Source of the DNA: Antitrichia curtipendula
Lineage: Eukaryota; Streptophyta; Bryopsida; Hypnales; Leucodontaceae
Assembly: GCA_951230915.1 (NCBI GenBank)
Contig: OX579639.1
Coordinates: forward strand, 19,840,001 to 19,904,000
DNA: 64,000 nucleotides
Direction of reading: 5' to 3'
The notes beneath the pieces are model-generated. The model saw only the letters and a list, made by a program, of their open reading frames with translations, did not search any database and was not told where the DNA came from. The number at the start of each line of letters is the position of its first letter. Within the stretch, counting starts at the first letter, position 1. The position numbers and the translations under genes are program-made. Positions 24,095 to 36,875 of the stretch are shown one piece after another.

Positions 24095-24317
24095 TGTTAG
24101 AAATGTATATTTTAGTTTTTGAAATTCTTCACCATTGATTCATAGTGGTATAAATAGAGTAATTGTGGCACAAAGAGTATAGGTTATTGTATTCCATTTT
24201 TTTGCATGTGACCTTGGGAAGCAAGGTTGAAGATAAGTATATATGTACATTTATATGATCTCGCTATAAATCCAATAAAAATAGAGTGGATTGTACGCAT
24301 TTCTCATAGATTCAACA
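24095..24317 (+). mobile_element. Possible solo LTR or promoter fragment
   Basis: Starts TGTTAGAAATG, carries a consensus TATA box (TATAAATAG at 24149-24157), and could end near TTCAACA at about 24317. The arrangement resembles a copia-type LTR. No second LTR, primer-binding site or internal domain was found beside it. Confidence 0.3.
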
Positions 24318-27102
24318 AAGTGGACCTTTAGATTAAGTCAGTGGACAAAATTTATGATTGTGAGGTTTCAGCCATCACCGGGGTCCTGAAATTCAATTAA
24401 GGGTCCTTTATAGAGGTGGGAAAAAAAAGTGCTCTTAGAAATTGGAAAAATATTTTTTACTTTGGCCATGCATGATTCCAACTAAGTACTTCATCTTTGG
24501 AGAATGACAAGGGATTTGTCTTACTTTATAAATCCAAGTGAACTTCACTCTAGTACAAAAACCTTCTATTAATTTTTCAAAAGAAGAATTGAGACATTTT
24601 TTATGTTATATTTTCTGAAATCTGTTAGAAATTATTAAAATGTATTACATAGGACAAATTTTAATAGATTTTAATAGATTCTAATATAATAGATCTTTTT
24701 AGAAATGACAAAAATGACATGTTATGTAAATTTTAAATTTTTTCCAAAAATTTCTATTAGAGCTTGATAAAATCAAATAAACTTCCATTAGAGACTTACT
24801 TCACTAGTTTGTTTTATTTTTTCTTTTATCAATGGAAATTTTCTGTGAGTTTCAAGAAGAAAATACAAACAAACATAAGTTTTTAATACATTTAACAAAT
24901 TGCCACAAAAAATTGTCAAACATCTTAGAAAACATTAACAAAGGGTGGATTTGTATTGGTATGGCCTACAACCTATTAGTAGTCAATTAGAGGCTTAAGA
25001 ATTTATTTGGATCCTAATTTGTTTTAGTTTCAATGTAAATCATCTTTTAGATTGCTTACAGACTTTGGAATTCAATTGTAGTAAAACAATTTGAATGTAA
25101 AACAAATGAACTACAATTGATGATAGTATTACAAATGTGCAAAAGTATTCTTGAATGTCATTTTAGAAAATATTTTATTATATGAATATTTGTATATATT
25201 ACATGGAATTAAAATTAATCACTTTTGAACTTTTTTCATGCTTTCAAGGAACTTAAGAATTTAAATTCAATGCTATTTGATAGAACTTTTGAATACCGAT
25301 ATGGGTAACTAAAATTTCAAAATTCAACATTTTGCTTATCTTCTATACTTGCATTGCATCAATTATTGAGTTTTTTCCCTTGAAAATCAAAGGATTTTAT
25401 GTAAAAGCAATAAACTAATAATAAAAAATAATAAACTATTTTTTAATGTTGCATTTTAGTGGATAAATAAATTCAAGATATTAATTACTTTTATATAACT
25501 CTATTCTATTCTATTAAGCAAATATAATTTAATTATGCTTGAGTCGTTTTCAATTGCCTTAGAGAATCATTCATAACCATTTACAAATTTTATTCATGTA
25601 TTGGTTGATTCATTTTAGGATGTTGATGATGATTTTCTATATAATAACTGCAATATTTGGCAAGAATATGATTTATTTTTTTTGCATTGTATTTGTTCTT
25701 TATAAACTACTAAATTTTTTGGTCGTTTGCAGGCAAAAATTGTTCTTATACACCTTTTCTTAAAACATTGCTATAATCCATCATTTTGATTATTTTTTTG
25801 AAAGTTCCAATTGTAAGAGTGCTTAGTTAACTTGTTGGAGTACTTCCACTTAAAATTTCAAATGGAATAACTTAACCAATTGCAATATCATAAATCTATG
25901 TTTTAGAAATAAACTACAAAAATAAAACCTTTCATAGAAGTAAAATTTCATCTTTTAAACTTTGTATATTCTACAATCTTTGTTCAATTGTAAGAAAAAT
26001 ATATCGTGTTGAAGAATTACGTTGATGATACTGTATACGATTTTCTTACAATAAATACTTCTTATTCATTATTGAAATTGTTTTTGGTGGAATGTTGCAT
26101 AAATTGATGGAAAACTCTAAAGTTTTATAGCTCAAACAAATAATTAAAACATGTCATTACAAATAGTAAATTTTTTGTAGTCGGCAATCTACATCCTTTG
26201 ATTTAGTTCTTTTAAAAAATATTAAAACTAAAATAAAAAAACTAAAATATTCTTGTATGAACATTGTCATGATTGCCCGCTAAGTAACCTTGTAAAATTT
26301 TTATTTCATCAATCAAAATTGAAATTTTTCTATGTATATATACATGTATGGAAAATAAAGATATTTCATTAAAAAAGAAAGCAAAATTTCTCAGGTGTAC
26401 AAACTACTGAAACTAGATGTATAGATCTGTATGAAATATATGATTTATTATGACTAGTTATATCCATGTATGATGATAGTTAGTTTTAGGAGTAAAAACT
26501 TAAAATGGATATTGATACCTTAAAAAGTGGAGTATGGTTTGGATATAAGTTATCAAAAGTTATCATTTTCTAGTGTATTCAAAAAATGAAAAGAAAAAGA
26601 AGTTTAAAGCAAAATTCAACCTTAGAAAATTACACTACAATATTGTAAAAATGTTTAGAAACTTTAATCATGCATTTTAAAATATTGTAGAAATGTATGA
26701 ACCATTTTAGGGAACTTCCACCAAGTGATTTGTTAAATTATAGCATTTGAATTTAGATTATTTTCTAAATTTGTATTCATCCAAGCTTGCTATGTCAAGG
26801 TAATGTGGCTCAAATCAAACGAGCATTCAAAGCCAAAGGATGATTGAAGCAAAATTAGAAGATTTTAAATATGTCGCCCAAAGCATGATATATATCCATT
26901 GTTTAAGAAAAATACAAACTTAACTATAATTTTCTAAGTCTTGTGTTAGCAAGGTTGAAATTTCTTTCATGTAGCCTTTGATACACATTAAGAACATGAT
27001 GTTGGAGTTATTTGAAGATAAGCTTTAGATGACACTAAACAATCCATAGGTTACCAACATGCTTTAATTTGTAAAGTCTCACATACAATCTTGAAGAGTC
27101 AC
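24318..27102. other. Very AT-rich intergenic sequence
   Basis: No ORF longer than about 60 residues and no recognisable protein remnants. No terminal inverted repeats were identified by eye. It may consist of old, unrecognisable repeats. Confidence 0.45.
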
Positions 27103-27431
27103 TTAACTCCTAAAGGACCAAGGCACATTTTGGGCAGAAATTATGAAAAAATGTCATTTTTTAGGGAAGTTAGACAAAAATTAATTATTTTTTTTTCAAA
27201 ATCAAATATATAAATTTAAAATAGATTATTGAAGGAATGTGTGGAAAAAAATTTGAAAACTTTGAAAGATTATAATGTTTGAAGTTAGAAGAATAAGGAG
27301 TTTTCTACCCTCGTTTCTACCATGTCCAATATGCCCAATGGACTTTGATTTTTTCTAGAGTGAAATTTTTACACTACACTATCTTCTGAGAAGAGACATG
27401 CAACCCCACCTTGACACACACACACACAAAA

Positions 27432-27470
<39 letters not shown>

Positions 27471-29051
27471 ACAACCATGCAATTTGAAAAGAAAACAATA
27501 CCCTCCCCTCTGAAAATCCAGGCGATTCGAAAATAAAATAATATCCCCTCTCTGAAAAATCAACAACCATGCGATTTAAAAAGAAAACAATAACTCCCAT
27601 GTGAAAAATCGATAGCTATGCAATAACCCTTGATGCCGTGCAATTTGACTTGAAAAAGACGTTAGTACAAGTGCTCCATCTACTAGAATTTGCCTACCCT
27701 TTCAAAGTTGCAAGTGAGGATAACAATAATTGTATTGAAACTTGTCCATGTTGTGAAGACATTGTAAGAGAAGACAATTAATAGCCATGACATTGTTTAG
27801 ATCAAGTGTGGTAGTGTGCACCAGTGTGAAATTATAATTCGTACATGATTTCTGAAGATGATTTTGATATTCTTTAAGAAGAATTTGAAACTTAATTAGA
27901 AAATTGCAGTTACCTTGACATAGATACAAAGTCATTCAACAATTACCTTGATAGGATGCTTCTTGTTTAGGTAGCTATAATATGTGACTTGTATAACTAC
28001 ATCAATTTATCACTTATACTACCAATTTCTGAAAGAAATTCTAGAAATAAGTTAATTAATGACAACCAAATGAAAAGTAATAGTAGAGTTGCTTCAATTA
28101 AATTTTCTATCTATAAATATTAAATTGACAATAACATGTGCAGATTGAGGGCTTTACATGCAGAAGTTCCAAGATCACACCACCAGTATCCAAATTGACG
28201 AAGATTCCATCACACATTGTTTTTCACTATGCATAATTCTCAACAACTGGAATGCGTGCATGGGTGCACAACTAAAAGTCGTTGCAATTTTGAAACAAAA
28301 CATCAGCTAGACTCTTTAAAGAATTTCCCATGGACAGAATTTGATACTTGACAAATAAACACACTTCAAAAAAGACACTTGCATTTGAAAACACTAAGAA
28401 GTATGATTGATAGTTTGCATTTAATAAACAACACTCGCATTTTGAAGATGGAAGTGTTAACTACATATTTATTGTGCTTTGATTCTAGTAGTGTAGTAGG
28501 GTGTCCGAAGTGGTGATTGTAGGACTATGAAGAGTACATTATAGTCTCATTAAATTGTTGTTGTATTTTTTGTGGAATTGAAACTTTAAATGTAATTCAG
28601 GGTTTGTTGCAAGAAGAAAAGAATTGAGGAGAAAAGAAGTAAATTTGGAGATTGAGTGTTTCAATGTTTGGAATTGAAAATTTTTTTTTGGTCCAATGGC
28701 TAATGTCATGTGTACAAAAAACTATTCCCTTGACTACCCTACTATTAGGCTTGTACATAGTTTTACACTATTACTATCACCACTATCACTATCACCTCAA
28801 AAGAGGTAGTAACTGCCTCTCACACTAAGTTTTTTTTTACATTTGCATCTTGTATCATGTAAGTTATGTACCTAAAAATTTTTAAAAATAGAGGAGGAGT
28901 TTTGCACATGCTACTTGAATTGCCAGAAAACTTCAGGACATTATAACTTTTGATTCGGGCATCCAATTGAACAAAAATTATATTCACACTAAGAGAGTAC
29001 ATGTTTACAACGCGTATGTGTTGAATGGTCACTTGGTCTTTTAGGAGTTAA
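27103..29051. mobile_element. Large TTAA-flanked element with internal insert
   Basis: Left end TTAACTCCTAAAGGACCAAG (27103-27122) is matched in inverted orientation by the right end, CTTGGTCTTTTAGGAGTTAA (29032-29051), with one mismatch. The first 250 bp carries the family module (tgtggaaaaaaatttg, then gattataatgtttgaag). The last 200 bp carries ataacttttgatt as in subfamily 2. The middle is unlike other members and is likely a later insertion. Confidence 0.65.
27419..27472 (+). repeat. CA and TAAA microsatellite
   Basis: About five CA units are followed by about eleven AAAT units. The minus-strand ORFs here (27369-27600) are simple-repeat translations. Confidence 0.9.
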
Positions 29052-29800
29052 ATGTTTCATGTAGCCACATAACAAATTCAAAAATTCATTTAAAGTATTA
29101 TACACACAATATAAATAAGATCCTATGGAATTTTGTCATATGCTTTAAGAAAATTGTCATACATTTTTGCTAAAACCATATAGCTTAGCCTATATGATTT
29201 TGCAACAAATACATGGAATATGTGAAAAATTCAATGTATCCATAAGTTTTAATTTGCTCAAATTATATAGATTGTTCAAATAAAATCATACTCATTTATG
29301 GATATTGTATGCCATATCCTTTGATAAGGGATATAACTATTGCCGAGAACACTTATAAGATGATATAAAAGTATATATCTCTAATTGAAGCTCAACATAG
29401 TCAATATACTTTAGGCCCTTGTAGATGAAACTTTTATTCTGCATAATTTTGTTAAGATTATTGCAAATTGTACCATAGTAATAACATATTAGCCAAATTT
29501 CAAAGTAAATAAAGGATTTGACTTCATTTTTTTATGCTCGTAATGAGATTTGACATGTACATAAATAGAGGCTTTAAAATCTTTGAAGAGTTTCTAAAAT
29601 CTTACCCTCATTGTAATCTCAAGCATTATAATTTTTCAAATCATATGAGATTTTTTTGTGCACGTACTCTTTGCTTCAAAATTGTGCACTCTTTGTTTCA
29701 AAATTTAAAGGTGTTTTAAGTCCTCTATGTAGTTTTTATAGTGTACAATCTATAGCGAGAGTTGATAAATCAATTGTATCTATATGCCTTGGTTGATTGA
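29052..29800. other. AT-rich sequence upstream of the transposase relic
   Basis: No gene recognised. The 5' part of the adjacent Tc1-like relic may begin in the final 100 bp, but its left terminal repeat could not be found. Confidence 0.4.
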
Positions 29801-29887
29801 AGCACTAAAGCATCAAATGTTGGTACAGCTTAGGAGCAATGTTTCTATATGTAAGGTTGCAATATTACTTGGAATGAGTTAGTTTTT

Positions 29888-30742
29888 ATGGTTCATCTAC
29901 AAAAAATTAGTGGTGAAGTAGAAAAGCAAAGAAGAAGGCATCCAAAGATTCTAAGAGACCAAGAGAAGCGACATGGTGTGCACTTTGTCGGGATTGGTTG
30001 TCTCAAAATAGCAAGTGTGACTGCAAGGCAACTTCAAGAAAAGACAGGTGAACACTTCTTTGAAATTATTTTGAGGTGTGCTTTGAAAGAAGTTGGTTTA
30101 GAGCACATGTGCAACAAAAAAGCCTCTTCGTGCTCACAAGTACAAAATTGGACTCTTAATGATAAGAAATGTGTTATTTTCAACAATGAGACCAAAATTA
30201 ACCTATTCAATTCAAATAATAAATCATGGTGTTGGTTTAAAGAAGAGATTTAGACCTTAGCATGTTAATCAAATTGTCAATCATGGTGGTGGTTCAATCA
30301 CAATTTGAATTTGTCTGAGTGCTTTTGGGTGAGGTACTTGGTACCAAATTGAAGGTAGGATAGAGCAACATTTGTATCTAAATATTTTAAAAACCTACTT
30401 GTGGAGCACCATAAAAATTTACAACTTAGATCCTAGTAGGATGCTTTTTCATCATGATAATGATCCTAAACATATAGCAAAAATTATTTAGTTGTGACTC
30501 TCTTCCCAACCATTTCAGCTCCTCCAATGGCCAATACAAACTCCAAATTTAAATCCAATGGAACATTTTTGGGCCATTTTCATACAACGTCTAAACAAAA
30601 CACTCTAAAACCTAAAGGAGTATAAGAATTGTGGGAGAATGTGTGTAGTGTTTATCTTGGTTTTGATGTAGAAGATTGTGAGAATCTTTACAAAGACATG
30701 CTAAGAAGGACTTATATTGTATTGAAAGCAAAAGATACATAG
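29888..30742 (+). pseudogene. Tc1-like DD34E transposase, nearly full-length, broken
   Basis: The first frame (29888-30253) gives a degraded DNA-binding region (TARQLQEKTG then LKEVGLEH, residues 46-73), then NWTLNDKKCVIFNNETKINLF, the hallmark first catalytic block. The catalytic Asp is Asn here (residue 100, 30185-30187). After a stop and frameshift, HGGGSITIW is followed by FHHDNDPKHIAK with the second Asp at 30456-30458. QTPNLNPMEHFW follows, with Glu at 30561-30563, exactly 34 residues between. After another shift, a C-terminal LRRTYIVLKAKDT segment ends at the stop 30740-30742. At least two frameshifts, several stops and the Asp-to-Asn change make it inactive. Tc1-like DD34E genes are uncommon in plants; contamination or horizontal transfer should be considered. 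Confidence 0.8.
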
Positions 30743-30919
30743 TTGTTGATTTGGCTTCAATACAATATAGTCCAAATAATATTTTGCTTTATAGTACATA
30801 ATGGATACATAGTGGCTATAGTACATAGTGTATATCCACTATATAGTACATAGTTGTTGATTTGGCTTTCAAGAAGAGTGTTTTGTTATCAATTTGATGA
30901 GCAAATTTGCACATATATA

Positions 30920-31516
30920 TAAGGTAAACCAGCCTATGACAGGCAGATTGCCTGGTTTGCCTTGTTGACATATTTGAAATTTTGAAATTTTTTTTTCATA
31001 TAAAGGCAAACATGAAAAATTGGTAGAACAATTGAAATTTTTTTTTCATATAAAGGCAAACATGAAAAATTGGTAGAACAATTGAAATTTTATTTTTTTG
31101 ACAAAGTATGAATTTGTTACAGATTTTTGAAGTGAATTGGCCAGATGGCTCAAAACAGTCTGTAGACTATCCCACAACCATCAAAAACTATACCCATGGT
31201 GGTCATCAAACCACCCAATGCAGTTACAATATTTCCTAACATGGTTGAAATATTTTCTAACATGTACATGACATAAAGGAATAAAAAAAGTTAGTTCATG
31301 TAATGAATTACACTAGAAAGGGACGAGTTCCTAAAACAGTCTCTAACATCTCCGTCACCATCATACAAAACATTGATTTCAGCCATCAACCTACCTAATA
31401 AAGTTTTGCTTACATTAATTGGAAAAAACCTGGCACAGATTGATGGAAAACTGTAATGGGTCATCTTATAGATGTCTGTATTAGGCACTTGGCCTGTCAT
31501 AGGCTGGTTTACCTTA
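30920..31516. mobile_element. TA-flanked MITE with 23-bp perfect ends
   Basis: Begins TA-AGGTAAACCAGCCTATG and ends CATAGGCTGGTTTACCT-TA; the inverted match continues inward to about 23 bp without mismatch. Length is 597 bp. It starts 180 bp after the Tc1-like relic. The AGGTAAA start is shared with the hairpin MITE at 2839. Confidence 0.8.
30981..31090 (+). repeat. 50-bp tandem duplication inside MITE
   Basis: Two nearly identical copies start at 30981 and 31031 (ttgaaatttttttttcatat), with the start of a third at 31081. Confidence 0.85.
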
Positions 31517-34345
31517 GAGAGATTCACTGAACCTTCAAATTTATAAAGCAGTCTTTGAAAAATTTGTAGTTGTTTATGAAAGTTTGGCACTTTGAATTTT
31601 GTACTTTGTTTTGATTGTCACTGAATTGCCACTAAATATACATATTCTTTTAAACCAATACCATTCCAACATGCAATAATTTTGTACTCCCTCAATTTCT
31701 GGAAAGACCCTTGGTTTCCTTTGTAAAATAATACAAAGGAAACACAAGTCTTTTAAAAAAACAGAGGTAGTGATAGAATTTGCCTCGGTTCCCAAGTTCC
31801 CATAAAACAGACTGGTCAAGCGGGGGGAGCAGGGCAGCCCAGTTCCAAAAGTTTCAAAAGGGTTGATTAGGTCTTCCCCAAAGCTTTGGACTTTTAATAA
31901 TGAGTTCGATCTAGCCATGATTCAATCAAAATTGCTGACAATATGGACAGGTCTATGTGTTTCAAGGTGAAAAAAAAAAAAAAAATTGCTGACAATAGAC
32001 AAGTGTCATTGGCTTTGTCTCAAATAGAACAAATTCCTCATTTGCAGGTGCATGTTCAAGTAACTTAATAATAATACTCTATTGATAAGCTTATTTCAAT
32101 CACGTAAAAAAGACGAAAAACACAAACAATCAATCAATCATGACCTTATTATTTCACCCGGGCATAAAAAAATTATACAAACAAAACAGTGCCTCACTGC
32201 ACTTGAACAATTCAAACATGAGACGTTAGAAAGAATCTTGAGGAAAAACTAAACAAAACATTAGTTCAGTTTATCATGTTTCAAAAGACTCCACCTCAAT
32301 TCAACCAAATGATACTTGCTATTGCAGGCACTTTTTGAAGTTTGCAAATAAAAAACCCCACAAGTTATTTCAAATAAATAAAAATAAACAAAAAATCTAC
32401 ATCAGAAGCCAAGTCCTCACTGGGTTTCAGCTTATTTGATAAATACTGATTTTTTAATGTTAAATTGCTCACTAATTGGTGAAAACAGTTGCCTGCCGAA
32501 TTGAATTGTATAATGCTTTGAATCCAAGGAATTCGGAAACGAGTACTGTAGTTTAACCCTTAAAATGCCCAAGGCACAAAATTCTGGTGTCGACAAACTT
32601 TGAAGTTAATAATCAAATTATTATTTTGAGTAGTTTGCTAGACCCCCCAAATTTCAAGCAGCTATTGTTCTTTGGTTTCAAAATATTATAACAATTTGTC
32701 CCTTGGTTCTCTGTACTGTTTCCCTTTGCAATGGAAATTGTCCGTGTGTTTCAAAAAATATATATATATATTATAACAAAAAAAATTAATTATAAGCAGC
32801 TGATTCTCGGAACCAAAACAGTGATACTTTTTCCAAGGAAAAACAAACAAACAGGGAAAGGCTCTCGTGGCACAGCCTGGCAACGTCTAATAAATATTTC
32901 AAAACTCTCAATTTTTAATTTTTAATTATTAGTTTTAATTTTAGTTTTAGTTTTTTTTGAGACAAATGGAGAATCATTTTTTTAATTTTGCTTTGGGAAC
33001 ATGCTGTGAACCCACCCCCGCAAATAGTGTGGGAACCAGGAATTACGAAAAAAAATATCATTACCTATACTGCAGTGAAATATGCACACTGGTATTTGGC
33101 AGTGAAGTGAAGCTTTCACTTTCGTAAAAAATTAAAATAAATTAAAAAATTAAAAATATACATATTTAGACCGAAAACCCCAGGTTTTAGTCAAGTCTTA
33201 ACCTGTAAAAGAATTGAGTGATTTCCGTTGTATTCTTCATTCGAAATAAATAGATTTTTTATTTTATTTTTTGCCAAACTCTTACTTCAAAATGAAATAA
33301 TTGAATCAATATATTTTGTTACAAATTCGCTTTTTCTGTAAGAATATGGTGCCCAGTGACCTCCTTTCTACTCCACAAGTTAACATGACTCTCACACTAT
33401 ATTGAATTTTGAACAAATGTGGTCTAATAATTGTGAATATTTTAATGAATGGTTGAACATGTAGGTGAATTTTATATGAAAGTGAATGAAAGTTAAATCA
33501 CAAGAAGTCTATTTGAGATATTATGAAAACAGTGTAGACCATATGTATGTTGATTCTTTCTAAAATATTGTAGACTACTATATTAGGGCACTTTGCAAAT
33601 TTGCACAATTCCAAAATCATTGCAAGCTAATGGTATTACTATAGGGTGGAATAACTAAGTAAGAGTATGGCCACACCTAGACCACATCTAGACTTAGTAA
33701 CTGTTCTTTGTTGCAATGGTACATGACATTTCCGATAGTTGTTTAGACCATTGTTCTTTCATAATCGTTGAATCTAGGTAGTTGTAGAGCTAGTAAGGAC
33801 TACAAGTGGTAATTACTAGAGAAAAAATTTTGGGACTGTTTATAGCTCTACAAAATTGCAAGCTATTGTTATATACATTTCAATCTTTCAATTTTGTAGA
33901 TTCTTAATTACTAACAATAGTCTTTCATAATGCAAGGAAATGTGGGCAACTATATAACATTGCCAATGTTGCAAGCATCTTCAACAATATGTGATTAAGA
34001 ATCAATTGATTTTTTTTGTAAGTGGGATCATAGTGATAGGAATCAATAAATTGTAAGATTAATTTTTTAATTTTTGGTTATACACAAGCATTCAACACCA
34101 AAATTATTGTAGTTCATGCAAATAATTTTTTCCTAGGTCTGAACAATTGGTAACTTACGATGACCCTAATTATGCCAAACCAATGCCAAACCAAGTCAGA
34201 ACAAAATGTTTCCATAAACTTGCACCTTTATATCTTTGATGGAGGTATTGTGATTTTATAAATGTTGTTACCAAATGCCATCCAGATGAGAACATGTCTT
34301 AATGTGAAAATTGGTGATTTCATCTAAATTCATTGTAGATATAGC
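31517..34345. other. Intergenic sequence; one isolated TTAA-type end
   Basis: No gene is supported. ORFs at 31574-31918 (-), 32686-32883 (-) and 32731-32925 (+) have no recognisable features. At 32554 a TTAACCCTTAAAATGCCC start resembles the TTAA elements, but no matching right end was found, so it may be a fragment. Confidence 0.4.
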
Positions 34346-34652
34346 TAAGGTAGTTTGCTTTAAGAGCACCCATACTCTAAAAGTGAACATGATACAAAGG
34401 TACATTTTTCTTTCTTCAATTTACTAATCGTGTACATTTTCAGGAGGTGGTCACTTTTATTGCCCATTGCATTTCAACTTCAAAATTTCATAACTAAATT
34501 CACAAAGGTCCAAGAAATATGAAACAACTTGGGTTAGATGCCAATTCCATCTTTCTTCCTACTAAAGTTTATTGAAAATTGTTTCAAGGAGTTTAGCTTC
34601 CCCCAAAAGGCAATCGACACTTAAATGGTCGCTTTTAGAGTAGACTACCTTA
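34346..34652 (+). mobile_element. TA-flanked MITE, family B copy 3
   Basis: Runs from TA-AGGTAGTTTGCTTT to AGAGTAGACTACCT-TA and is collinear with 3226-3532 and 14493-14801. It is more diverged, but shares gatgccaattccat, gagtttagcttccc and a ggtcgctttt end. Confidence 0.8.
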
Positions 34653-34790
34653 TCAATGTGTGTTGACAAAAAGGGCCTTGTGCTACTTTTTAAATCCAAT
34701 TCAAAAATTCAAAAAACAAAACAAAAATCCAATGACAAATGAATTTAGAGAAGAAATCATAAATGAATTTTTTTTAAATCATATAATTCT

Positions 34791-35693
34791 TTAACCTCTA
34801 AAGGACCAAATGTTTGTTGAATGTACGCAAGAAATCTTGGGTAGGTTCATACAAAGTCATTTAGATTAGATGTTCATAAAATTTGAGTACAATGTGTAAA
34901 CGTATACTTCCTTAGTGAGAAACTATTTTTTTTTCAATCTGGTGTTTGGATCAAATTAAAGTTTTATGCCCTAAATATTTTGGGTAGCTCAAGCAATTTA
35001 GGAATCTTTTAGGAATCTTTTTCAAAAAGCTCATCAACTTTTGAAATTTGACATGTATGTAACTAATAAAATATGGCATACAATTTTCCCACCAAAAAAC
35101 AAATTTTAGTCCTCAATTCAAATTCTAAGAGGAGTCAAACTTTGTTAGCTATGTTGAGGCGGTTTTTTAAAAAATATAATAAAAATCTTCTAACTTCGAG
35201 TCCTATTATCTTGCAATCTTTGAAGTCATAATTCTTGAAAAAATTTCCACATATTCCAAGTGTTGTCTCTAGCTTTTCACTGTCCAAATTTCAAACAAAA
35301 ATTGTATTAGTTGCACAAGAAATCATCAAGAAACGATTTAAAGTGTATTACCAATTCACTTAATATCCTTGCATTGCAAGGTGATTTAGAGTAAGCTAGA
35401 TTCCATACTTGCCTCTAAATTTTTTTCTGAGTGAACCTAACATCATATACTTACAAACCACATTTTTGTGTAGAGCAAAAAATTTACTCCAAAAGGGCTT
35501 GAAGTCTACTTCGAAGAAATGGAAAAAAAAAAATTTCCCCTCACTTCAAACGTTCTAATCTTTCAATCCACACAATCAAACAGTCCAAAAAAATTTCCAC
35601 ACTCCAGTGAAAATACTTTACTTCAGTTTCAAACGGTTTGAAGTTTAAAAAAAGAAGTTTTTTACAATGTCTCCCTGGTCCTTGAGGGGTTAA
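34791..35693. mobile_element. TTAA-flanked element, divergent subfamily 3
   Basis: Left end TTAACCTCTAAAGGACCA, right end TGGTCCTTGAGGGGTTAA. The family module (cttcaaacgttctaatcttt, ccacaca, aaatttccacac) occurs on the minus strand near 35540-35600. A second, related copy lies at about 35190-35255 (ttgcaatctttgaagtc, aaatttccacatattcc). No coding capacity was found. Confidence 0.7.
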
Positions 35694-36875
35694 AAAAAAA
35701 ATGAAACCAGTGTCAGTCTGGATTGGTCCATGTTTGTGTGCAGCATGGTTGTACCAAAACAAAATTAATGGCAGTCGTAACTTGAGGCGTTGACACTTGA
35801 CAAAAGGCATCCAAAGTGAAGCCGCCCCCACTCAGTAAAGGAAAATTGCATTGCAAATTATCGCCTTGTGTTTCAAAATCATGGCCCAATAATTCATCTC
35901 CCCAACAGTGAGCGTGAAATCTGGGCTAATTGACAAAACAAGACTGTTGGCGGGGCTAAATTTGGACCCCCTCCTGCCCCTCCTGCCGTTCTAAACCCAC
36001 ACTATTTGGCACTTAAATTGGTAGTTGTGGTTACCGTTGCTTCTGAAAAAGCACTCATTGAGAACGGCCTCAGTCACAAAGCAAAGCCCACCAAGCTCAA
36101 GGAAACCAATTAATTAGTTACTGATTTGCAAGCATTGGTCATATTCAATTGAGGGAAAAAAAAAAAATGATCTATTTTGTTTGAACCCCTACAGTAGTAA
36201 CCCGGCCCTCTATTGGCCCATCCGGCATTCACCTAATCCTCTTTAATATCACACCCTCTGTAATATCACGTCCTCTCATGTTCTCTCAACAAACACTAGC
36301 CAGGGGAACATACTGGGCCCTTTTTTTTTTTTTTTTTCCTTTACTTTTTGAGAAAGTGCCAAGATGGCAATCACTTAAAATTTGGTGAAGCATGGTATTT
36401 CTACATTCATCCATCTTTTGAACCAAAACCCACTTTTTCAATCATATTCATGCATTTAAAAAACTTCATCCACATTTTTAATAGAAATGAAAAAAATTAG
36501 GAAAAAAGACTAATTTTATTTGGCAAAAAAATAGACATTTGTTTTGAAGTGGTGGCAATCTGGCCTCATGGTGCCAAAACAAAAAGGGTATGGAATGTAC
36601 TGAGAGACACTTTATACGTAGACTATTTTCCTTGAGGTTGATTGCACAAATTTCAGCCTTTTATTCAATCACAAGTTAGGATTTCAACTTTTTGTCCAAT
36701 CACAAGAAAGGATTTTGAGCTTTTTACACAACAAATTGGCCTAGCCTTTGAATATAAAGCATCCTTTAGTTAGTTATTTTTTTCTTTGAAAAAATGACAG
36801 TGTTAAACAGAAGAGTACAAATATAATAGTAATTGAATTTAATGTTAACCATGCATTAATGAGATTCAACTACTC
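35694..36875. other. Intergenic sequence, no gene recognised
   Basis: Contains homopolymer T tracts (about 36321-36338) and short unassigned ORFs, including 35541-35831 (-), which begins within the previous element. No terminal repeats or protein motifs identified. Confidence 0.4.

Noticed and set aside
27369..27600. Minus-strand ORFs with repeated LFIY residues
   Set aside because: They are translations of the TAAA/CA microsatellite.
1608..28500. CACTACTAGAAA near 1608 and its complement near 28488 as ends of one CACTA transposon
   Set aside because: The 27 kb between contains many independent elements and no CACTA transposase; similar short strings occur elsewhere (about 43664, 53756).
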